Below are positions 7,547 through 14,042 of a stretch of DNA of 14,605 bases, in pieces (the first letter of the stretch is position 1; each line of letters opens with the position of its first letter). Origin of the DNA: HGM04593 sp045588485 (GTDB lineage Bacteria; Bacteroidota; Bacteroidia; Bacteroidales; Bacteroidaceae); contig JAZNEI010000058.1 of assembly GCA_045588485.1 (NCBI GenBank), positions 1 through 14,605 of the forward strand, in the 5' to 3' direction. Under the pieces are notes generated by a model, which saw only the letters and a program-made list of their open reading frames with translations, did no database searches and was not told where the DNA came from. A program made the position numbers and the translations under genes.

Positions 7547-9571
7547 TTACCAAATATCGAGACGCTGCTCCTTGGGTACAAACATAGGACTCTCCTCGGT
7601 GATGCCGAATGCAGTGTACCAATCGTCGATGTGGGGCAGTGTACCGTTTACTCTCCAGCGTGACAGTGAGTGTACGTCGCTCTTTGTTAGGTTGCGAATC
7701 TCCTCGTCGCGCACGTGTCCTGCCCACACTCCCGAATAAGAGAGGTAGAAACGCTGCTCGGGTGTGAAGCCCTCGACTACAGGCAGAGGGTTGTCCTTTG
7801 TTGCATTGCGGAATGCCTGCATCGCAATCATAAGACCACCATGGTCGGCGATATTCTCGCCAAGAGTGAGCTTGCCGTTTGCGTTGAGTCCGGGAAGAAC
7901 CTCTATCTTATCGAAGAAGTCGACAATAACCTGTGTACGCTCGGTGAAGTTCTTAGAGTCCTCCTCGGTCCACCAATTGGCAAAGTTACCATCCTTGTCG
8001 AACTGACGACCTTGGTCGTCGAATCCGTGTGTCATCTCGTGACCTATTACAACACCTATGGCACCGTAGTTGAATGCGTCGTCCTCGTTCATATCAAAGA
8101 AGGGATACTGCAAAATACCTGCGGGGAAGCAAATCTCGTTTGTTGTGGGGTTGTAATATGCGTTGACTGTTTGGGGTGTCATGTGCCACTCCTCGCGGTC
8201 GACGGGCTTGCCCCATTTCTCCTCGATGTGTTTGTTCCACTCGAACTCAGACATGTGACGGCAGTTGTCGGCATAGCTTAGCTCGGGGTTGATTGTGAGT
8301 CCGCTGTAGTCCTCCCATTTGTCGGGATAACCGATTTTTACGGTAAAGGTGTTCAACTTCTCGTGAGCAGCCTTTTTTGTCTCGGCGCTCATCCACTCCT
8401 GTGCGTCGATGCGCTCGCCAAGCGCAATCTGAAGGTTGCGTACCAACTGTACCATACGCTCTTTTGCGGCAGGGGGAAAGTGCTTTGCCACATAAAGCTC
8501 GCCGATAATGTCGCCCAAAGGACCGTTCACTGCGTCGAGAGCACGCTTCCAACGTGGCTGTTGTACCTTCTTACCGCTTAGTACTGTTCCGTAGAATGCA
8601 AATGTCTCGGCCTCGATAGCATCGGTAAGTTCGTTAGATGTCGAACGGATTATATTCCAATAGAGATATGCCTTAAGGTTCTCCATAGGGGTGTCCTTGA
8701 TTATTGCGGCAACCTCTTTAACCGCTTCGGGGTGTGCAAGGTTGATATTCTCGATGCCGTTTATGCCGAGGATGTTGTAATATGCGTCCCAATCAATTCC
8801 CGGAACGCTCTTCTTGAACTCGGCGTATGTCATCTTATGGTAGCTGTTCAGAGGGTTACGACGCTCGACACGGCTCAAGTGCTTGGCTGCGAGACGTGTC
8901 TCGATAGTCATAATGGCCTGCATGCTTTTTTGTGCCTCTTCGTCACTGAAACCGTGCAACTTGAACATATTTACAACATATTCCTGATATTTCGCACGTA
9001 TGTTTACCGATACCTCGTCGGTGTCGCTGTAATACTCTTTCTCGGGGAGTGATGTTCCACCCTGATAAACACCCAACTGATTCTCGTTGCTTGACATAAT
9101 GTCGGTGCCTATGCCTGTACCAAAGAATCCGCTTATTCCTTTGCGGTAGTTCTTTGCCATAAGGGGGATAATCTCGCTCTTGCTGTTGAGGGCTGTTACC
9201 TCGTCCATAAGGGTCTTAACGGGTGCTGTACCAAGCTCGTTGCGGCGTGTGCTGTCCATTACCATATTGTAAAGGTCACCTACTTTCTGTGCGTTGCTGC
9301 CTTTCTCGTTCTCTTTTGCAGCAAGCTCCAATACGAGGTCTTTCAACTGCTCACGGCTCTTCTCGCGCAATGCATCGAACTGTCCGTAACGTGCATACTC
9401 ATCGGTCATAGGGTTAGCCTTCTGCCAACCGCCTGTTGAATACTGGAAAAAGTCGACACCGGGTTCTTGTGTTGTGTCGATATTGCCAATAAGTTTAGTC
9501 TCCATACTCTTTTCTGTTGTACACGCGCCCAATCCTACCATTAGCGCTGTGCAGATAATTAATTTTTTCAT
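7547..9571 (-). CDS. pepO: M13-family zinc metallopeptidase lipoprotein, neprilysin/PepO-like (674 aa)
   Basis: Cell-envelope zinc endopeptidase of the neprilysin/PepO family, expected to cut oligopeptides. Residues 1-17 are a lipoprotein signal with lipobox GLGAC (Cys17), so it is probably lipid-anchored. The N-terminal M13 domain runs from about 35 to 420, starting at PGVDFFQYSTGGW. The catalytic domain has the substrate-binding motif NAYY (470-473), zinc site HEMTH (511-515), third ligand Glu572 in GENIADHGG, and the transition-state residues His634 and Arg640 in VHSLSRWRVNGT. By spacing these equal neprilysin His711 and Arg717. The protein ends in Trp as in the family, but LDIW replaces the usual Cys-containing CxxW tail. 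Its length is normal. The start is ATG 9571, only 6 bases after the ABC-F stop codon, indicating co-transcription. The gene symbol reflects family membership. Confidence 0.94.
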   Translation of the reverse strand: MKKLIICTALMVGLGACTTEKSMETKLIGNIDTTQEPGVDFFQYSTGGWQKANPMTDEYARYGQFDALREKSREQLKDLVLELAAKENEKGSNAQKVGDLYNMVMDSTRRNELGTAPVKTLMDEVTALNSKSEIIPLMAKNYRKGISGFFGTGIGTDIMSSNENQLGVYQGGTSLPEKEYYSDTDEVSVNIRAKYQEYVVNMFKLHGFSDEEAQKSMQAIMTIETRLAAKHLSRVERRNPLNSYHKMTYAEFKKSVPGIDWDAYYNILGINGIENINLAHPEAVKEVAAIIKDTPMENLKAYLYWNIIRSTSNELTDAIEAETFAFYGTVLSGKKVQQPRWKRALDAVNGPLGDIIGELYVAKHFPPAAKERMVQLVRNLQIALGERIDAQEWMSAETKKAAHEKLNTFTVKIGYPDKWEDYSGLTINPELSYADNCRHMSEFEWNKHIEEKWGKPVDREEWHMTPQTVNAYYNPTTNEICFPAGILQYPFFDMNEDDAFNYGAIGVVIGHEMTHGFDDQGRQFDKDGNFANWWTEEDSKNFTERTQVIVDFFDKIEVLPGLNANGKLTLGENIADHGGLMIAMQAFRNATKDNPLPVVEGFTPEQRFYLSYSGVWAGHVRDEEIRNLTKSDVHSLSRWRVNGTLPHIDDWYTAFGITEESPMFVPKEQRLDIW

Positions 9572-9577
9572 TTTATT

Positions 9578-11515
9578 CTAATTTAAATTCTCAAGCTGTT
9601 CCATATTCTGTTCCCACTCGCTTTCGGCTTCTGCGAGTTGTTTTTTTAATGCCGCATATTTCTCGAAGTTATGCTGTGTGCTACCCTCGGGAGTGCTCAT
9701 AATATCCTCTAATGCTGCTATTGCCGACTCGAGTTCTGCGACGGCTTGTTCGCTTTGCTCGACCAACTTTTCGAGTTTACGCCTTTGTTTTTGTAGCTGT
9801 TTCTCGGCCTCGTAGCTCAGTCGACTCTCGCTTGCAACAGGTTTCTCGGCCGGGATAGTCGAGGCAGTGGTTGCAGATTTGCTTATGGAGAGTGCATCGC
9901 CAATGCTATCGGCATTCTTGGATGCAAGATAGTCGTATATACCTCCAAGATGCTCGCGTACTTTGCCATCGCCAAACTCATAGACTTTTGTCACAAGACC
10001 ATCGAGGAAATGACGGTCGTGGCTGACTACAATCACAGTGCCGTCAAAATCGCGAATGGCCTCTTTCAGCACATCTTTCGACTGCATATCAAGGTGGTTG
10101 GTAGGCTCGTCAAGGATGAGCAGATTCATCTGTTGCAGCAGCAAACGTATCATAGCCAAACGACTGCGCTCACCACCCGAGAGTACTTTTACGGGCTTAT
10201 CCGATGCCTCGCCGCCAAACATAAATGCTCCTAAAATATCGCGTATGCGCAGGCGGATGTCCCCCGTTGCTACATTGTCTATAGTCTGGAAAACAGTCTG
10301 ATTCTCGTCGAGCAACTGTGCCTGGTGCTGTGCAAAATAGGCCGGCTGTACATTGTGTCCAATTGTAATCGTGCCATCGTATTGTAGTTCTTGCAATATG
10401 CAACGCACCATTGTGGTTTTTCCCTCGCCGTTGCGTCCCACAAACGCTACTTTCTCGCCACGGTTGATTGTGAAATTGACTCCGCTGAACACTGTGTGGC
10501 TGCCGAAAGACTTTGCTACATCCTCGCAGATGACAGGGTAGTTGCCGCTGCGTGTGGCAGGGGCGAATTTCAGTCGCAGACGGCTTGTGTCCTCTTCGTC
10601 AATCTCTATCGGTACAATCTTTTCGAGCTGTTTAATGCGGCTCTGCACCTGCACTGCTTTTGTGGGCTTGTAGCGGAAACGCTCGATAAACTCCTTTATG
10701 TCGGCAATCTCTTTTTGCTGGTTCTCGTAGGCTCGTATCTGCTGTTCGCGTCGCTCCTTACGGGTCTCCATAAACTTATCGTACGATAGCTTGTAGTCGT
10801 ATATGCGTCCGCAAGAAATCTCTATTGTACGGTTGGTTACAGCATTCAGGAATGCGCGGTCGTGACTCACAAGAAGCACCGCATTGCTGCTGCGTGCAAG
10901 AAACTGTTCGAGCCACTGTATACTCTCTATGTCAAGATGGTTGGTAGGCTCGTCAAGCAGCAATAGGTCGGGATGTTTAAGAAGTAGTTTGGCAAGCTCT
11001 ATGCGCATACGCCAACCACCGCTGAATTCACTTGTTGGACGCTCGAAGTCGCTGCGTCGGAAACCCAAGCCAATGAGGGCGCGTTCAATCTCGGCCTCGT
11101 AGTGGCTGCCACCCATCATTGTGTACTGTTCGTTAAGATGGGTGTAGTCCTCAATTATCTGATGATACTCGGGCGAGTCGTAATCGTCGCGCAGGGCAAG
11201 TTCGTTGTTAAGGCGCTCAATCTCCTGCTCCATCTCGTGTATATGCTCAAAGGCAGTCTCAGCCTCTTGGAATACAGTGCGTCCATCCTGTAGCTTCATT
11301 ACCTGCGGAAGATAACCGATGGTTATATTGCGTTGACGTGATACAGCTCCTTCGGTTGGTTGCTGTTCGCCCGAAAGTATACGCAACAGTGTGGTCTTTC
11401 CGGCACCGTTCTTGCCCACAAGTGCAACGCGGTCTTTTTTGTTTATAATGAAGCTGACATCGTGAAACAGAGGTGTCCCTCCAAAATCGACTCTTATGTT
11501 ATCTACTGAAATCAA
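9578..11515 (-). CDS. ABC-F family ATPase, ribosome-associated type (645 aa)
   Basis: Soluble tandem-ATPase protein of the ABC-F family, whose members bind the ribosomal E site in translation control or antibiotic protection. There are no membrane segments. Domain 1 has Walker A GKNGAGKTT (34-42), signature FSGGW (164-168) and Walker B LLLDEPTNHLD ending at 195. The charged linker that contacts tRNA spans about 238-320. Domain 2 has Walker A GRNGEGKTT (360-368), signature LSGGERSRL (445-453) and Walker B LILDEPTNHLD ending at 476. The C-terminal arm, about 565-645, is a long E/K/Q-rich coiled coil, as in YdiF/Uup-type members. The frame is open to 11626, but the family begins MISVDN. A TTG at 11515 gives exactly that start, with GAGGA just upstream, and a good promoter lies inside the extra open frame. 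It heads the four-gene run. I do not assign a resistance role. Confidence 0.93.
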   Translation of the reverse strand: MISVDNIRVDFGGTPLFHDVSFIINKKDRVALVGKNGAGKTTLLRILSGEQQPTEGAVSRQRNITIGYLPQVMKLQDGRTVFQEAETAFEHIHEMEQEIERLNNELALRDDYDSPEYHQIIEDYTHLNEQYTMMGGSHYEAEIERALIGLGFRRSDFERPTSEFSGGWRMRIELAKLLLKHPDLLLLDEPTNHLDIESIQWLEQFLARSSNAVLLVSHDRAFLNAVTNRTIEISCGRIYDYKLSYDKFMETRKERREQQIRAYENQQKEIADIKEFIERFRYKPTKAVQVQSRIKQLEKIVPIEIDEEDTSRLRLKFAPATRSGNYPVICEDVAKSFGSHTVFSGVNFTINRGEKVAFVGRNGEGKTTMVRCILQELQYDGTITIGHNVQPAYFAQHQAQLLDENQTVFQTIDNVATGDIRLRIRDILGAFMFGGEASDKPVKVLSGGERSRLAMIRLLLQQMNLLILDEPTNHLDMQSKDVLKEAIRDFDGTVIVVSHDRHFLDGLVTKVYEFGDGKVREHLGGIYDYLASKNADSIGDALSISKSATTASTIPAEKPVASESRLSYEAEKQLQKQRRKLEKLVEQSEQAVAELESAIAALEDIMSTPEGSTQHNFEKYAALKKQLAEAESEWEQNMEQLENLN

Positions 11516-11539
11516 TTCCTCTTTAATTTTATTATTGCG

Positions 11540-11571
11540 CGAAATTACTCTTTTTCGTCGAGATATGCAAG
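11540..11571 (-). promoter_or_regulatory. Putative Bacteroidota-type promoter for the ABC-F gene run
   Basis: Read on the minus strand, CTTG (11571-11568) is followed after exactly 20 bases by TAATTTCG (11547-11540), one mismatch from TAnnTTTG. Transcription would start near 11533, about 18 bases before the TTG start at 11515. This makes the longer open frame starting at 11626 unlikely as the true gene. Pattern-based assignment. Confidence 0.5.
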
Positions 11572-11589
11572 ATGTTGATATTTTGACTA

Positions 11590-11601
11590 TCTTCGCGAAG
11601 A
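11590..11601. promoter_or_regulatory. 12-base perfect palindrome in the divergent intergenic gap
   Basis: TCTTCGCGAAGA is its own reverse complement. It lies between the divergent ABC-F and leucine-rich repeat genes, 19 bases upstream of the ABC-F -33 box and 24 bases before the ATG of the repeat-protein gene. It could be a dimeric regulator site or a short hairpin in the repeat-protein leader. No regulator is known. Confidence 0.25.
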
Positions 11602-11625
11602 GAAATTTATAGAAAGCATTTGACA

Positions 11626-12585
11626 ATGGTAATAAATATTAACGGCATAAATTTTGAACTTGTAGAGGCTGATAAGTGTGCGGCTGTTGTAAAAGGTGAA
11701 TATAAGGAAGAGGTTGTTATCCCGTCGGCGGTAGAATATGATGGGGTAGAGTATTATGTGTCGGCTGTAGGCGAGGAGGCTTTTGCCTCGTGTGTCGAGT
11801 TACACTCGGTCGTGGTGCCCGAGAGTGTACGTGCTATTGGTGCATCGGCGTTTATGGGGTGTACAGCATTGCAGACGGTAGAACTTGCCGATAAAATCCT
11901 AATTATAGGTAATAATGCTTTTAATGGTTGCAGGGCATTGAAAAACATAAAGTTGCCCGAGTATCTTGTGGGCATCGAGGCTTCTATGTTCGAGGGGTGT
12001 ACCGCACTCGAGAGTGTTACTATTGGTAGCAGCATTGATATTGTGGATGAGTATGCCTTCTGTGGCTGCGAGTCGCTTAAAGAGTTAGTCTTGCCTTGTG
12101 GAGTAAAGAATATTGGCAGTTGGGCTTTTCGCGGATGCAAGGCACTGCGCAGTATTGTGCTTCCCGATAGTGTGTCGGCTATAAATAAAGGTGCCTTTTG
12201 GGAGTGTGAGTCGTTAGAGGAGTTTACTCTGCCCCCAAATGTCAATATCGTAGAGCAAGGTATTCTTGCAAAGTGTGTGTCTCTTAAGAAAGTAGATATT
12301 CATGATGGCGTACTCAGCGTGGGATACGGTGCTTTTTACTACTGCCTGTCGCTACCCGATATTCATCTGCCGCAGTCGTTGCAGTCGGTCGAGGAGCAGG
12401 TTTTCCGTGGATGCAGTGCTCTCAGACGTTTGCAAATAGATGCCGATGCTGCTCCAATGTGTTCTCGTGATATTGCCGATGCAGGGGTATATGCCAATGC
12501 TGTGCTTTATGTTCCGCAGGGGTGTGTGGGAGAGTATGGCTTTGCTCGTGTGTGGAGTAAATTCGATAATGTCGAGGAGGTATAA
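11626..12585 (+). CDS. BspA-like leucine-rich repeat protein without signal peptide (319 aa)
   Basis: Protein of the LRR_5 (BspA/TpLRR) type, a solenoid that usually mediates protein binding. After a 45-residue N-terminal cap come ten back-to-back repeats of exactly 23 residues (46-275). Their pattern is IGxxAFxGCxxLxxVxLPxxV. A C-terminal cap follows, with LYVPQGCVGEYGFARVWSKF, a common ending in this family. Each repeat has a cysteine at the same position, giving a ladder of ten in register. BspA-like proteins are usually exported, but this one starts MVININGINF, with no signal peptide, lipobox or sorting domain. It is probably cytoplasmic, or exported by an unrecognised route. The ATG at 11626 is chosen; an in-frame TTG two codons earlier is less likely. 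It has no plus-strand partner and runs toward the terminator at 12697-12755. No binding partner is suggested by context. Confidence 0.88.
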   Translation: MVININGINFELVEADKCAAVVKGEYKEEVVIPSAVEYDGVEYYVSAVGEEAFASCVELHSVVVPESVRAIGASAFMGCTALQTVELADKILIIGNNAFNGCRALKNIKLPEYLVGIEASMFEGCTALESVTIGSSIDIVDEYAFCGCESLKELVLPCGVKNIGSWAFRGCKALRSIVLPDSVSAINKGAFWECESLEEFTLPPNVNIVEQGILAKCVSLKKVDIHDGVLSVGYGAFYYCLSLPDIHLPQSLQSVEEQVFRGCSALRRLQIDADAAPMCSRDIADAGVYANAVLYVPQGCVGEYGFARVWSKFDNVEEV

Positions 12586-12696
12586 TTGCAATGGAGTATA
12601 AACGTTAAAAGTTTCTTAACTCCTTTTGTCTTTGCGTGTAGTTATATTAAGAGAGTACCAATGGTTATGGCTTTTAAACAGCCATTTACCCAGTTG

Positions 12697-12755
12697 AAAA
12701 GTGACATAAAAAGAGGGTGACTCAATATAGGCCACCCTCTTTTTATGTCACTTTT
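12697..12755. terminator. Bidirectional intrinsic terminator, 23-base perfect arms
   Basis: Bases 12697-12719 are the exact reverse complement of 12733-12755, with a 13-base loop. The core GTGACATAAAAAGAGGGTG is followed by a T-run on the plus side and preceded by an A-run, so it works in both directions. It separates the plus-strand repeat-protein gene from the minus-strand cassette. The right arm overlaps the TGA stop (12750-12748) of the 112-residue gene. The 111 bases before it (12586-12696) hold one weak hairpin (12663-12690) and no clear gene. Confidence 0.92.
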
Positions 12756-13086
12756 TTATACTAAAAACATTACGTTTATTAACCTGCTGCTTCAAGAACA
12801 TTGCGTTTCGTTTGGGGTCGTGAAGGAGCATGCCGTATGCTAAGATTATTGCCGGATCTTTCATCTTAAGAGTATCTCTTAAGAATTTCACATCAATCCC
12901 TTCAATAGGTTCAAATTTTCGTATTTTGGCTGTTTCCATCCATTCAACCAGCATCGTATAGGCATCGGGATTCTCTATATATTTAAGATTGAGAAGATTC
13001 TCCACAGTATTGTCTAAACCAAATTCTGGAATATAACCACAATCAATCAATCTCTCTCTTAGTTCGTTTTTATTTATCTCTTTCAT
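12748..13086 (-). CDS. Uncharacterised 112-residue protein, partner of the HExxH protein
   Basis: I do not recognise this family. The protein is small, soluble-looking, charged and probably helical, with no signal peptide, membrane segment or cysteine cluster. The N-terminal half reads NELRERLIDCGYIPEFG and the middle TMLVEWMETAKIRKFEPIEG, with a basic tail ending KRNVFSIKK. It starts at ATG 13086, four bases after the stop of the HExxH gene, so the two are almost certainly translated from one message. A small, soluble, uncharacterised protein directly downstream of a peptidase-like gene is the layout seen for immunity proteins, chaperones or inhibitors. That is inference from position only. 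The stop codon lies in the right arm of the terminator. Base composition is more A+T-rich than the core genes. Confidence 0.75.
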   Translation of the reverse strand: MKEINKNELRERLIDCGYIPEFGLDNTVENLLNLKYIENPDAYTMLVEWMETAKIRKFEPIEGIDVKFLRDTLKMKDPAIILAYGMLLHDPKRNAMFLKQQVNKRNVFSIKK

Positions 13087-13090
13087 ATTT

Positions 13091-14017
13091 TTAAGCCATT
13101 AAATTAATTATATCACTAATATCATTAAACAATTGACTGCTTACATTTCTTACGATGGTATTACCTGCATAGTTAGAATCTATCTCAAGTGGGTTATATG
13201 AATATCCCCATGGATCGAAACATGAAGGCTGGTCATAATTGTATATAGCTGTTGCCATAGCCCATTCAGTTCTCACTTCATCTGAAACATTATGAAAACC
13301 ATTAACACATTCACTTTGATACTGATGACGTAATTCATGTGTAATTGTATCTAATATCTGAAAAGGTGTAGTATATTCTCCAATAAGTGATTCTGAGATA
13401 TGGATCGTGCCATCGCCATTATTTGAACCGAGAACACCTGGTTCCATTTCTTCAATATACACACCTTTATATTCTACTAATTCAAATGCTTCCGCTACTT
13501 TATCGGCATACATACAGGCGATATCCTTTCTTTCCTCAAGGCTCATGTTACCCCATTCTACAATAACACCGTGATTGAATATTTCCATAGCAGCCTCAGT
13601 ACACTTTTCTAAACCGAATTCGCGTCCTTCTGTAATGCCCTCATTTAATTTTGATGACTCAGGGAACTGAGTGTCAGATAAGCCTTTCTTGTCATTGTGG
13701 GTAAAGAAATCCTTTATATCTTCATATACTCCGCAACAATAATCTTTAATTCCTTCTGTGATTTTATTACCAAATTCAACAACAGAATCTTTGGCATTCT
13801 CTATTGTTTCATTAAATAGCTCTTTGCACTCCTGAATCTTATCTTTGACGGCAGGGATATCAGTGATATGTCGTATACCACATACTATTGCACCAGCTGG
13901 GATGTCGGCCAAAGCTCTCATCTCTTTTGGACTGTCATTTATTTCTTTACTAACATCTCGATTCGTAGACTCAATATCTTTATTGAGTTCTTCCATGTGT
14001 TGAAATTCGTAATTCAT
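13091..14017 (-). CDS. Putative zinc metallopeptidase-domain protein, HExxH motif (308 aa)
   Basis: The family is not recognised, but the C-terminal part looks like a zinc peptidase. HELRH at 227-231 sits in the context LDTITHELRHQYQSE. It is followed by candidate third ligands: Glu251 in TEWAMA, 19 residues after the motif as in gluzincins, and the acidic pair Glu278/Asp280 in YNPLEID. Before it, GTIHISESL resembles the edge-strand segment common ahead of such motifs. The N-terminal 110 residues are charged and helical, with one mildly hydrophobic stretch (40-47) and no signal peptide. A charged linker follows (107-130). The gene lies 25 bases after the pentapeptide-repeat gene and 4 before the 112-residue gene, forming a three-gene cassette. 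It could be a toxin or effector peptidase, or a peptidase acting on a regulator. Activity is inferred from the motif alone. Confidence 0.75.
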   Translation of the reverse strand: MNYEFQHMEELNKDIESTNRDVSKEINDSPKEMRALADIPAGAIVCGIRHITDIPAVKDKIQECKELFNETIENAKDSVVEFGNKITEGIKDYCCGVYEDIKDFFTHNDKKGLSDTQFPESSKLNEGITEGREFGLEKCTEAAMEIFNHGVIVEWGNMSLEERKDIACMYADKVAEAFELVEYKGVYIEEMEPGVLGSNNGDGTIHISESLIGEYTTPFQILDTITHELRHQYQSECVNGFHNVSDEVRTEWAMATAIYNYDQPSCFDPWGYSYNPLEIDSNYAGNTIVRNVSSQLFNDISDIINLMA

Positions 14018-14042
14018 ATTTGTATGTTTTAAATAATAAGAT

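Noticed and set aside
7715..8281. 188-codon plus-strand frame and other long plus-strand frames opposite the M13, GH20 and ABC-F genes
   Set aside because: Their translations are Cys/Leu/Val-rich with no recognisable domain. They lie opposite genes with full motif sets, so they are antisense shadows.
11516..11626. 37-residue N-terminal extension of the ABC-F protein from a TTG at 11626
   Set aside because: It is not part of the family, overlaps the start of the divergent gene, and contains the likely promoter of the ABC-F gene.
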